Shown: positions 51,790-62,403 of the stretch, piece by piece
Layout of the letters: each line of letters opens with the position of its first letter
Position numbering within the stretch: position 1 is the stretch's first letter
Origin: Volvox africanus
Lineage: Eukaryota > Chlorophyta > Chlorophyceae > Chlamydomonadales > Volvocaceae
Assembly: GCA_030268105.1 (NCBI GenBank)
Contig: BSDZ01000094.1
Coordinates: 5,787,728 to 5,851,727 of the forward strand
DNA length: 64,000 bases
Direction: 5' to 3'
Program-made: the position numbers and the translations under genes
The notes under the pieces: model-generated
The model's database searches: none
The model's input: only the letters and a program-made list of their open reading frames with translations
Told to the model about the DNA's origin: nothing

Positions 51790-54640
51790 GCCCTCATGGT
51801 ACGGACCCTCCGGGGGCCGCCGAATCTGCTTCCACCACCTTCAACGCATAACTATTAACCCGTGCTCCACCAAACCTCACGGTCGTCCGTGTCGCGCTCC
51901 TCTTCTGTGCTGCGACCCATGATTCAGTACTGGCAACCCGTGGATTGGTTGAGAATGACCATTCCGCGGGTTGATAATGCCTGTCGTGAATGCTCCTGTC
52001 GTGGGCTCCTTCAACAATGTCGTGTTGTGCGATCCGTGGGCATCCGCCAGGATGTGGCGGCTTATTGCTACACCCTGTGACAGACCTCGTGCCTTCTTCA
52101 TTGTAGATGGGAATGGCTTCATTGTGTCCAGAGGCTTGGCAGGGCGGCAACGACACTGCCAGATGCTACGCTGTGGTGGCAGCACCGGTGATTGCGTTGA
52201 CCAGTCACCGCAGCTTCAGGCAACACTGATTCACTGCGCACAACACACGCGACGAATGCTTGCCGCGTTTTTCGATGGTGGGGTGGCAGTTTATTAGAGA
52301 CCCTGAAGGCCCATCTTTACTGTTTTGCCCTCTGGTAGTTGGTCAACTGAGGAATAAGCATGGTTCGGGGTTCATGCCATCACAATTGTATTTTTAAGTA
52401 GAGGGTCCAGTTTGATTGCTGCTCGTTCAACGGTCACGGGTGTGATTGGAAAGATGGCGGCGGAAGGACTGAAAGATGTCTTTTGGGACATTTCATTATC
52501 GTACATATTCTTTACCCGGTTCCCCAGCCGTCAGGGTGGCGAGGAATGGGCAGGGCTTGGCTGCGGGCCAGGAAAGCTGCTGTGCGGGTTCAGCCGCCGT
52601 ACAGTGTGTACAGTCGCACTCAGTACACAGAGCAAGTACATCTCTACTTCTCCGTTGCCTGCATCACTTGTACGTATGCACGGCGATGGTAGGGCAGCAG
52701 CTGTCTCCTGTGTCTGGGATTTTGAGAGCCCTTGGCGTGGATGATTACGTAAGTTTGGAAGAGGTGGTACGGTCCTCGGAAAGATTCCGTCTTGACTTGT
52801 TTGTCTGCCTGTCTGTCCCATATGGGTCGTCGAACCATATACAACATGCCTCTTGCAAAGGGATTCCCAGGGGCGTTTCCGTACACATACGTGTTTGCGT
52901 TCAAAGTGTATGGGGTTAAGAGGGGGTCTCCCGGATTCTGCAAGGGATACCGTTGTTTTTGGCACCTTTCTTCTTTTTTGGGATGTTCAGAAAATGGAGA
53001 CTGTGAAACGGGACAAGCATGATTGCGAAGAGGGCGAAGGTCTGTTAGCAGTAATGGACAGGGCATCCTGGCAAGAAGCAACGATCAACCAATCGTGCTT
53101 GATAATCAATAAGGGGACATGAAATAGGTATCGCGTGGTTGTTGTTGGAGGTTGGTAGTGGGTCGTGGTGGCCTAAGTGGTATAAGGCCTTCGATTATGA
53201 ATTGAACCTTGAAAAGTTCCTTACAGTTGCGAGGAGATTGCCGGTTGGTCCTGCTGGCACAGGCAGGGCATCAAAGCGTGGTTTTCCTGGGGCTCGTGGC
53301 GGGAACTGTGTGTATATTGATGGTTTGGTCAAACGGCCCTTGGAGCGTGCGATGGGATAAGTTGTTGCCCTGTTTAGGGCATTCATGAATGGTGCTTTTG
53401 GCCTCTTAAGGGACAATGTCGAGGCTGGCGGCCAATTACTGGGCGGGGTTACAGCAACGAAATGACATTGGACTTAATACATCTCAACTTGCCGTCTCAC
53501 CGTATATTGGCTCCGTTGCCATGTCTGTGTGTTTCACGTTCGTAGCCTCTGTGACAGGGGCACATATGTATAGGCAACAGAAGAGAGGTTGCATGTGAGG
53601 ATTTCTTTTTGGGCATCCAAAGTAACGAGAGATTGTACATATCAATTGGCGGCTAGGTTGGCCGCTTATTTCTGATGTTGTGCAGTTCTTGGCGTGATGT
53701 GCGTGACAGACTTCATGGACTAAATGTGAGACTATGTAGACATTTACAAATGGAAGATACCTTTACTAAAACGCCAATCCAATTTTGATTTGTGATATGA
53801 TTGTATGGAAGCAACATAATGCCACTATTTATTTCAACTATTAAGGCATATCGTTCTGCATGCATGGGTTGCATGGGCAATTCAGGATATGGACAGCTGG
53901 AGTTGTGGCACCTAAAACCCTAATAACTGTTACTGTTAGCACTGCTGCGTTATACATGTTCCCTTTGCACTTTTTTTTATACATGTGTATTATGTATAAT
54001 TATCATCATTACTGCGTAAGGAAACGAATGAACTATTAATTGGGACTATAACACGAACAGAGGGCTCAGAATGTTTGGGCGTGTGTGTGGGAATCCGTAA
54101 TGCCTTTTAAATCTACCCAGCAAACACGGCATCATGTAATTAAGACTAATTGAGGCCTGTATTGAAGTATGATAGGAGCGAATGATAGCAAATGGCTGGA
54201 TTAGTCCACCCGTCTGCCCGCGAAACCTATTTTCCTAACCGCCAATGGACCCAAACAATTCTTAGTCGCAAGATTGGTTACGCCCCCTCCAAATCCTAAA
54301 AACATATATATATATAACATATATATATATATATGTATGTATGTATATGGCTTTGCAAATACTTTTGACAGCAAAATTTATCAGTAGTCCAATGGGCAGG
54401 GTACCGCCCTTTGGTTTCGACTAAACGTTTCGACGCAAATACGCGTATTATTCACAGTAATAAGAGTTTTGTAAGAATTGGTAGAATAAAAAATAGGTTT
54501 CCGGAGTAATAAATAACTGGGCATAAAGTGCTTGGTCTTTTAGCGAATGCTTCTTAAGATGTTTGATTTGTGTTTCCTTCCGTGTTTGTTCTGACCTTGA
54601 TCTGCTCGTGGCTCTGCAAGCGCGCCTCACATCGCTCTGA
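51790..54640. other. Gene-poor DNA downstream of the LRR gene
   Basis: The LRR 3' UTR leads into DNA that becomes AT-rich from about 53.6 kb. Frames such as 52476-52919 (+), 52644-53081 (-) and 53139-53360 (+) show no recognisable domain and no partners. A short TA/TGTA-type microsatellite lies at about 54300-54350. I see nothing I would call a gene. Confidence 0.5.
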
Positions 54641-54649
54641 TGGCGGCGG

Positions 54650-54735
54650 GCACGACTCCCTGGCGCTGATGCCCTGGCGCCCTGGCGCTGATGCCCTGGC
54701 GCCCTGGCGCTGTGGAAATGGCGCCGTGGCGCCTC
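54650..54735 (+). repeat. Minisatellite of CCCTGGCGC / TGATG units
   Basis: About two to three imperfect copies of a roughly 22-bp unit made of CCTGGCGCTGATG and CCCTGGCGC follow in tandem, then degrade into GGCGCCGTGGCGCC. It is non-coding and marks the start of the repeat-rich subtelomeric part. Confidence 0.7.
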
Positions 54736-54920
54736 AAGGGGCGTGTACGTGCTTAAGCTGGTGCGTGCACTGGAGCAACCTTGTGCGTTGGAGCTGTCAC
54801 GTGCGCTGGCCATGACTCGTGCGCCCCTGCAGGGGCATGATACTTGAACTAAAGAATGGGAGGGATCGCTTTATAATACACTGCCGGTGAGTAATAAAGA
54901 AGCTCCATGTAAGATGCACG

Positions 54921-55086
54921 TTGTAAGATGCCTGACGTGTGGCATATGCCTTTGTTGTCCCCATCTTGGCGCCTATGCAGGTGCATATGGGGCAATCTGC
55001 AATGTGCCCTGGCAACAGATGCAGGTATGGCCAAACGGGGGATGAGGGGAGGGACGGGGGCAGGCAAGGCTTGACGGGGCCTGGGG
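54921..55086 (+). repeat. Subtelomeric repeat copy A
   Basis: First of three related blocks. It starts GTAAGATGCCTGACGTGTGG, contains TGTCCCCATCTTGGCGCCTA, GGTGCATATGGGGCAA and GGTATGGCCAAACGGGGGA, and ends in GGCTTGACGGGGC. Copy C at 56359-56525 is very similar and copy B at 56096-56236 is diverged. No coding capacity or clear terminal structure is seen. Confidence 0.8.
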
Positions 55087-55512
55087 CGGGTGTGGAGGGG
55101 GAAAGGGGCGGCCAGCAAGGGAAACAGTGGTGGCGGTCGTGGGCAGGGGATATAGCGTGCGGGATATGGGGGTGGTGTGTGGGGCGAGGGGTCTCAAGCG
55201 GCGTGCGGGGAAAAGGGGCATGGCAATGGCGACGCGGCCATTGACAGTGATGGCGACGGCAATAATGGTAACGCTGACAGGGAGGGATGGCGATGGGGAG
55301 GGGGACGGCTACAGTGATGGCGACGGCGACAGGGAGGGGGAGGGCAAGAGCGTTACGGTGACAGCGAATATGACAGCAATATTTTCGATGGAAAGGGGGA
55401 CAATGTGACAGCATGGGGATGGCAACAGGTAGGGTGGAGGGGGATGGCGGAATGGTTTAGGGTTATACTTTCTCAATTTAATAATAAAAACTTATGCAGG
55501 TTTTCATCAAGG

Positions 55513-55594
<82 letters not shown>

Positions 55595-56095
55595 TAAAAA
55601 CATTTTCAGATTTCCGTTGTTGGAATAAGAATGTTTGGATCATTCCTATGCTTCAATAATTAAAAAATGGGAAATTGTGTTTTAGGCGACGTGGGCGGGG
55701 AGGTGGACAGCAACGGGGAGGGAGACGGCTATAGTGTGACGGGAGGGGGACGGTGGCAGTGACATGGTGATGGCGAGACAAGGAGGGGGAGGGAGAGGGG
55801 GCCGGCGATGATGATGGTGATGGCGACAGCGACAAGAGATGAGATATTAGAATGACCACGGGATGAGGACACCACGGGGATATGATGGAGGGGAGGGAGG
55901 CGGAAAAAAGGGGCGGGGATCACTGGTGTGGAAAGGGGCGGGGGCGGCGTGCGATGGTAGAAGCGTGAGAGGTGTGCTGTGCAAGGGAGGGTGGGGCGGC
56001 GTGCGGCGCAGTGGGCGTGGCGAGCTGGGGAAGGGGGCGTGGACGGGGGACTGGGATGTAAGTGGGCACTATGGTATGATGATGTTACCTGTTTT
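55087..56095. repeat. Purine-biased low-complexity DNA between repeat copies A and B
   Basis: The plus strand is dominated by G and A in degenerate GGNGANGG and GGGGACGGC units (about 55087-55450 and 55680-56050), interrupted by an AT-rich stretch with a microsatellite. Long open frames on either strand here result from the low complexity and are not genes. Confidence 0.7.
55516..55592. repeat. (TA)n microsatellite, about 38 units
   Basis: An uninterrupted TA dinucleotide run of 77 bases. It is self-complementary and likely length-variable between strains. Confidence 0.95.
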
Positions 56096-56236
56096 GGCGT
56101 GTTCTAAAATGCGTGACGTTTGGAACGTGCTTTTGGTGCCCCCATCTTGGCGCATGCAGGTGCATTGGAACAATCTGCAATGTGTGCTGTCGGTAAAAAC
56201 ACACGCAGGTAGTACGGCCGAACGGGGGACGGGGAG
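56096..56236 (+). repeat. Subtelomeric repeat copy B (diverged)
   Basis: It matches copies A and C along CCCCATCTTGGCGC, GCAGGTGCAT, CAATCTGCAATGTG and GGCCGAACGGGGGAC, with substitutions and small indels throughout. It is older than the A/C pair or belongs to a subfamily. Confidence 0.7.
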
Positions 56237-56358
56237 AGGGGCGGGGAGACGGCAAGGGGACGGGGACTGGGGAGGGGCCCAAAAAGGGGAAAGGGGCGGA
56301 GCGCGTGGGCAGGGGGCTACCGTAACAGCAGGGGGGTAATGTAACGGGGTTTTGCATG

Positions 56359-56525
56359 TTGTAAGATGCCTGACGTGTGGCAAATGCTTTTGTTGTCCCC
56401 ATCTTGGCGCCTATGCAGGTGCATATGGGGCAACCTGCAATGTGCGCTGGCAACAGACACAGGTATGGCCAAACGGGGGACAAGGAGAGAGACTGGAACA
56501 GGCGAGGCTTGACGGGGCTTGATGG
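56359..56525 (+). repeat. Subtelomeric repeat copy C
   Basis: A close relative of copy A in the same orientation about 1.44 kb away. It shares GTAAGATGCCTGACGTGTGG, TGTCCCCATCTTGGCGCCTA and GGTATGGCCAAACGGGGGA. It differs in scattered positions (for example AACCTGCAATGTGCGC against AATCTGCAATGTGCCC). Confidence 0.8.
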
Positions 56526-57397
56526 GTATGATGCTCTGTTGTCATATGATATGATCTGTCCCATTACAGGAGAGTCTCTTGTACATGTGTAGAGTATATT
56601 AGTGTATTTTGTGTGTGAACTTTATCGTAAAATAAAGTAATAATAAAATAATTAGTGTGTACGTATACACTCTATACTCTGCCTCTACTCTACTTTTAGT
56701 AAAGAGACCACATGCATTCATTGTTGGGAACACATTGAGAGGAGGAGCAGAGATGTGTGTTGTTTTAGGAGTCACAGTATTACTGTCACTGTCAGTGGTT
56801 CAGTTCAGTTTAGCAGAGAGACGTGTGTATGTGTATGTGTAATAAGTGTGTGTATATGTATATACAATAGTTCAGCATATATATGAGATGCTTCTCACAT
56901 ATTCTCTTGCATATATCATATAATACACACATGGATATACAGACATACAGAGACACACAGACACAGAAGCAGAGCAGATGTTATGAGAGGGAGAAATATA
57001 TATCACAGATTATCACAGAGGTCAGCAGAGCATAAAATGATAAGATGAGACAAAGATGAGGCCCCCAAAGGGAGAAGGAGAGAGAGAGCACAGTATATAA
57101 TATAGCAAGTGCGTCTTGTCCTCATCTCTCATCCTTCCATCAGACAAAGGAAGGAAAATAAACGAAGGTAAAGAATTGAATGAGAACTCGCCCAAAAAAG
57201 AGTGAGAAAAAAATTTCTGGGGGCCTGGTTGGCCCCCGGGCCCCCCGTGGAGGGGTGGGGACAGGGGGTGATGTATGTGTTTGTACAATGAGGGAGGCTT
57301 CAGAGCTTGGTCTCGGAGCTCAGGGTTCGGGGTTGTCCGTGACCCAGCACTTGGCATGTTGCACAAGTATCCATCAGCTGGCATCCTGTATGGCTAC
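56526..57397. other. Simple-sequence-rich spacer before the retroelement cluster
   Basis: Short microsatellite-like stretches (TGTGTATGTGTATG, ACAGACACAGA, AGAGAGAG) and mixed AT-rich DNA. The frame 57022-57384 (-) has no recognisable motif. Nothing else is supported. Confidence 0.5.
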
Positions 57398-58213
57398 TGT
57401 TGTACCTCTACTACGGGTTTGCTCATAAGTATCTGTGCGTCTGAAGGCTTTTGACACTGATGCGCGAGCACTTGCAAGTACAGCAAGGCAAGCAAGAGCA
57501 AACAGAGACAGCGGAAGACTTCAAGACAAGAAGAGATATAACTTACAATCTTACAGACCGAAGCGATGCAATGGATGTAATCGCCGTCGGCGCCGGAAGC
57601 AAGCAATCATCACGTGGCGGTGATAAGCGAAGTTCAGGCTTAGCTTGGGCTAAGTAGAAGAACGTTTAGCAGTAATAATGTTGAACACATGAGTGTTCTC
57701 TGGTATCGAATGTCTTATCTTACTTAGCCGTCCTTGCATCTGTTATACTTGCAGCATCGCGACGCCGTACGATTCACACTAGGAGGCCGATCCTAAGTGT
57801 GACAACCCTACTGCGCATAGGCGATGTTCACGGATAACAATCGATAAGCCTTTCCGGCATTCACATGATGCAAGGGTCCGAATAACGATATTCGGTTGCA
57901 AGGCATGTATCGCGACGAGTGCGGTGCTCTCAACGTGTGCTGTAATGAAGTACATATTATCGTTCCATAGCACGAGCATTATGCACTTCTCGATCGTTCG
58001 GGATTTCATGCATGCAAGGCGGATCAGCCATGATGCGATGTCGCGATGGATAATGGTAACATGCCAAATACATATATAAATGTATGCTAATACATTTATG
58101 TCATGCAAGTTCATTTATATGCATCGATCATTCATGCATTCATCAAAACAGCACTTCGCCTCGTAGCGTTGCATTGACCTATGCATCGGCGGGAAATGAA
58201 CCGTCGCACAACA
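57398..58213 (-). repeat. 3' LTR of gypsy element 1 (816 bp)
   Basis: On the minus strand it starts TGTTGTGCGA directly after the polypurine tract GGGAGGGGGAATAAT (58214-58228) and ends GAGGTACAACA. It has the TG...CA ends of an LTR. The partner LTR is absent, so sequence identity cannot date the insertion. The sequence outside begins GTAGC. Confidence 0.75.
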
Positions 58214-58272
58214 ATTATTCCCCCTCCCATATGCAGCATCCTTGCTGCTTCATACAGCATCGACTGCAGGGG

Positions 58273-60622
58273 TCACTGGGCTTGTGTGACATGTTTGCGG
58301 GCTTCTTCGAGCAGAGGCTTCATGTCCTGCGAGAAGTTGCGTGCTGGTTCCCATGAGTTGTGCTCGCTGGTATACCCTGTCCATTTGACCAAGTACTCGT
58401 GTACTGTCCGCTTACGTCGGTGTCGGCCCACACGACGCGCGCGATAATCTAACACCCGCTCCACATCGTAAAACTTCTGTTTGCCAGCAATCCAGGTCTC
58501 AGGAACTGGTTCGATCGCTGCGGGGGCGTTAGCAGGCTCAGGGACGGGTTCCGTACCACGATAAGGACGGACAAGCGATACGTGAAACGTGGGGTGAATG
58601 GTCATATCAGCGGGCAATGCAAGCTCCACAGCCACATTCCCAACCATGCACACGACAGGATACGGACCAATCCAGCGGGGTAAAAGTTTTCGGGATCCAT
58701 CGGCCAAAGTACGCAAGTTCTTGGTGCTTAGCAACACGAGTTGCCCTTCCGAAAATGTCACATCCTGCTTGGATTTGTTGTAGTACTCCGTCGTTCGTTG
58801 CTGCGCCGCGTCCAAACACGCCTTCGCATCTGTGATTCGGGACATAAAAGACTTGGCAAAAAGCTTAGCAGCAGGCACGTTCACTTCCAACTCACGCCGC
58901 ACGGGTAGCGCAGGGTGAAACCCGTAGTTAAGAAAGAACGGACTTTTGCTATAGTGCGGTTAACAGCGTTGTTAAGCGTGAATTCTGCCGCAGTCAAAAA
59001 CGTATCCCAAACGAGGGGTGTGCGACCAGCATAATTGCCCAACATATTACCCAACGTGCGATTCGTGTGTTTGGTTTGACCATCAGTCTGAGGGTGATAC
59101 GCTGTGCTCAGATTGACGCGCATGCCAACTAGCTTGCAGAGCACTTCCCAAAACTTAGACGTGAACTGCACACCGCGGTCCGAGATCACGTTTTTGGGAA
59201 CACCGTGTAACCGAACCACATTATCGAAAAACAAGCGTGCCGTTTGCTCAGCCGTGCAGGACGATGTGCATGGGGCTAGGTGAACCATCTTAGTCAGACG
59301 TTCGACCATAACGAACACCGCATCATATCCCCCCTCAGTTTTGGGCAGCGCGACTACGAAGTCCATAGAAACACTTTCCCAAGGCACATCCGGGACAGGC
59401 AACGGTTGCAACAACCCATGGCCCTTACCGGACAAAGCCTTATTGCGCTGGCACAGACTGCATGTCTGTACGAAGTTCGCCGCATCTTTAGCCAAGCGAG
59501 ACCACCAGAATGAACGTTGCACCAACTCGACCAACCGCTTGCTACCAGGGTGTCCTGCTAATGGGTCCTCGTGGAACCGCGCAAGGATATCATAGCGTAG
59601 CGCGTCGTCGTTCGGAACGACGATTTGTGTAGCTGCACCCTCCGTCCGTAGCCAAAGGCCATTCTGCTTGCGAAGGTATTCCGCATTAGCCAGCTCCGAG
59701 AACCAGGCATCTGCGTTGTAGGCAACCTTCAACTGCTCCACGAGGTCCGTCGTGATCGGCACCTCCTCGTTACGCGGTCGCAAGACGGGCGCTGCCAAAA
59801 TTGCAGCGTGTAGCGACGGATGTTGACTGAGAGCATCGGCAATATTAAGTTTACCAGAAATGTACTCCCAGGTGCAGTCGATCCTAGCTAGGTATTCCAT
59901 CCACCTAGCCTGATGGCTGTTCAACGTCGGAACGCTTTGCAAAAACGTTAGGGGCTTGTGGTCAGTTTTTAAAGTAAATGGGCGTCCCTTGAGGTAACAG
60001 CGCCATTCCTTTAAAGCATGCAGCACTGCCAGAAGCTCCTGTTCCCCGGTGGTGTAGCGAATCTCCGCACCAGAAAACTTCTTATTCGTGAAGGCGATCA
60101 GTCGCCCTTCCTGTAACAATACAGCGCCGCTTCCGAACACTGAGGCATCAGACACCACCTCAACACGAAACGGCAACGAGTAGTCAGGGAATGCGAGGGT
60201 GACATCTTCGGCAACGGTTCGCTTGAGCTCTTCGAATGCCCGCTGGCATTGCAACGTCCACGACTCGAGCGAAACGAAAACACCTTTGCGAGTTAAGTTA
60301 GTAAGCGGGGCTGCAATGATGGAATATTTTTCAATGAACTTTCAGAAATAATTGGTCAAGCCAAGGAACTTACGCAGCTCCGTGAGGTTCTGAGGCGCGG
60401 GCCAATCGCGAACCACGGCGACCTTCCGCAGGTCCATCTTCTGTAGTATCCTGGAGTATCTACGGGCAGTGTCAAAGGATCCTGGACCTTAGATGGTCAT
60501 CCTTCCGATTGGGCCTTTGTTGGCCGACACAACAGAGATACAACATCTTCACACCGGTGGCCGACACAATGTGGCCCAAATATTCCACCTGAGGCTGCAC
60601 CCAAAATCATTTGGCGCGTTTA
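58273..60622 (-). pseudogene. Gypsy element 1 pol: RT end, RNase H, integrase, chromodomain (broken)
   Basis: From 5' to 3' on the minus strand: the end of reverse transcriptase (VEYLGHIVSATGVK, then LRKFLGLTNYF); RNase H (VVSDASVFGSGAVLLQEG); the integrase HHCC zinc finger (FHEDPLAGHPG and CSLCQRNK); the integrase core (VSMDFVVALP, ISDRGVQFTSKFW, YHPQTDGQTK); and a chromodomain (VERVLDYRARRVG, EYLVKWTGYTSEHNSWEPA) ending at 58273. Defects: an in-frame TGA at 60342-60344 within the reverse-transcriptase end; a one-base frameshift near 58949-58952 between the integrase core and its C-terminal part; and Lys where the third residue of the D,D-35-E triad should be, 36 positions after the second Asp. 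A solo LTR also splits the reverse-transcriptase part. Confidence 0.9.
60442..60545 (+). repeat. Solo LTR (104 bp) of a miniature LTR element, with 5-bp target duplication
   Basis: It starts TGTAGTATCC and ends ATACAACA. The perfect duplication TCTTC lies at 60437-60441 and 60546-60550. Removing the insert and one copy of the duplication makes the flanking reverse-transcriptase codons of element 1 continuous, so this is a real insertion into the older element. A near-identical LTR in the opposite orientation lies at 60623-60726, which makes the region look like a large foldback. Confidence 0.9.
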
Positions 60623-60964
60623 TGTTGTATCTCTGTTGTGTCGGCCAACAAAGGCCCGATCGGAAGGATGACCATCTAAGGTCCAGGATCCTTTGACACT
60701 GCCCGTAGATACCCCAGGATACTACAAGTATTCCCCCTCAGATAGGGTGCGTCCTCGCATCCTACAGTCTAAGGGCCAGCCCTCACCCTAGTCTGTAGTC
60801 AGACGATCCGATCCCTCACGGCCTGGTGACGGTTTCCCAAGCCATCTACCAGTCAGAACCGCCCTCACCATCCCGTAGGTGGGGGGATTCGAACCCGGAC
60901 AACCTGCTCGATACCAATGTTGTATCTCTGTTGTGTCGGCCAACTAAGGCCCGATCGGAAGGAT
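60623..60964 (-). mobile_element. Terminal-repeat retrotransposon in miniature (TRIM), 5' LTR truncated
   Basis: On the minus strand, from 60964 downward: 47 bases of the 5' LTR ending ACAGAGATACAACA; a primer-binding-site-like TTGGTATCGAGCAGG (60917-60903); about 176 non-coding bases; a polypurine tract GAGGGGGAATACT; and a complete 104-bp 3' LTR (60726-60623). No gag or pol is encoded. It abuts gypsy element 1 at 60622 and gypsy element 2 at 60965, and no target duplication is recognisable because the 5' end is missing. The internal part contains GGGTTCGAATCC, identical to a tRNA B box, on the same strand. Confidence 0.82.
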
Positions 60965-62334
60965 CCCACCGTGAGATTGTCGTACCTAACGACGATTCAT
61001 TACGTCGTGAACTTCTCTCACGTTTTCATGACGGCCCTCTTGCTGGGCATCCTGGCTGCACGCGGTTACTAGAGCTTTTGCGGCGTCAATTCTGGTGGCC
61101 CCGCATGGCTAAGGACACCGAAAATTATGTCCTCTGTTGCGACCTGTGCCAGCGCAATAAGGCCCAGTCTGGTAAAGCACATGGGCATCTCCAACCTCTT
61201 CCTATTCCTGACGCTCCGTGGGAAAGCGTCTCTATGGACTTTATTGTTGCGCTGCCCAAAACTGAGGGAGGATACGATGCCGTGCTGGTCCTGGTCGACC
61301 GTTTCACCAAGATGGTCCACCTGGCCCCCACGACATCATCCTGCACAGCTGAGCAAACGGCCCGTCTATTTTTCGACAATGTGGTACGTTTGCATGGGGT
61401 CCCCAAGTCCGTGGTATCTGACCGCGGCACTCAATTTGCAAGTAAGTTTTGGGGCGCCCTGGGGACTCTGGTAGGAAAGCGGGTGAACCTGTCCACCGCC
61501 TACCACCCCCAATCTGATGGGCAAACAGAGCGTGTTAACCGTGTCGTGGGTGATATGCTCCGTAACTTTGCAGGACGCACCCCTACTGCATGGGATACCT
61601 ACCTAACCGCTGCTGAGTTTGCCATTAATAATGCTACTAACCGGTCCGTTGGTAATAGTCCGTTTTTCCTGAATTACGGTTTTAACCCTGCTTTGCCTGT
61701 TTGGCGGGAGTTGGACGTAAATGTTCCAGCTGCAAAAACGTTTGCTAAGTCTTTCGTGTCCCGACTAACTGACGCTAAAGCTTGCCTGGAAGCTGCACAG
61801 CAACGGGCTATGGACTATTATAACAAGTCCAAAAAGGACGTCACGTTCACCAAGGGCCAGCTGGTTATGTTGAGCACGAAGAACCTTCGTTCCCTGGCTG
61901 ATGGGTCTCACAAGTTATTACCGCGCTTTGTGGGGCCTTATCCTGTCGTACGCATGGTAGGGTCGGTGGCTGTAGAGTTACAACTCCCATCTGACCTACG
62001 CATTCATCCCACATTTCATGTATCTCTCGTACGTCCATATCGGGGTACTCTGCCTGAGGCTAACGATAGCATCCCTCCTGTTACGGAAGCTAATCCCTCT
62101 ACCTGGTTATCGGGTAAGCAGACCCTGTATGCTGTCGAACGTATCCTAGATTACCGTGCACGACGTGTTGGCAAGGGCAGGTGTAAGCGCAATGTGCATG
62201 AGTACCTGGTTAAATGGTCTGGGTATTCATCTGAGCACAATAGCTGGGAACCGGCACGTAACTTCACCCCTGACATGAAACCCCTGCTTGATGAAGCTAG
62301 GCTGCGGGCACAGTCTAAGGACGGACCTCTCTGA
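60965..62334 (+). pseudogene. Gypsy element 2 pol fragment: integrase and chromodomain
   Basis: The open frame is unbroken from the junction to TGA at 62332-62334. It begins REIVVPNDDS, then has the HHCC zinc finger (HDGPLAGHPG and CDLCQRNK). The integrase core has an intact D,D-35-E triad (SMDFIVALP, VSDRGTQFASKFW, YHPQSDGQTERVN). A GPY/F-like region follows (FVGPYPVVRMVG), then the chromodomain (VERILDYRARRVG, EYLVKWSGYSSEHNSWEPA). Chromodomains of this class steer integration toward marked chromatin. Gag, protease, reverse transcriptase and RNase H are missing. The frame also runs open upstream into the miniature element, which is accidental. Confidence 0.9.
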
Positions 62335-62403
62335 CGCTGTCCTACTTCAACCTGTCTGCTCTCTTCTTATGCATTGGGACGCTGCATCTAGAGGGGGAAC
62401 AAT

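Larger units (their letters stand above)
57398..60622 (-). mobile_element. Ty3/gypsy chromovirus, element 1, 5'-truncated
   Basis: Minus-strand retroelement consisting of the end of reverse transcriptase, RNase H, integrase and chromodomain, then a polypurine tract and a 3' LTR. It is cut at 60622, inside reverse transcriptase, by a miniature LTR element. It is also interrupted by a solo LTR at 60442-60545. The gag region, most of the reverse transcriptase and the 5' LTR are missing from the window. The truncation, one stop, one frameshift and a lost integrase catalytic residue make it a dead copy. Confidence 0.9.

Noticed and set aside
55405..55659. 84-codon frame with an alternating Tyr-Ile run
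   Set aside because: It is a translation of the TA microsatellite.
60400..60740. Single foldback (long terminal inverted repeat) DNA transposon
   Set aside because: The left arm has its own TCTTC duplication and the right arm is continuous with a primer site and polypurine tract. The two arms are separate LTRs, and the sequence between them is reverse-transcriptase coding DNA.
60826..60964. Upstream 46 codons of the open frame leading into the element 2 integrase
   Set aside because: This part is antisense to the miniature element's interior and LTR. The frame is open by chance and is not pol sequence.
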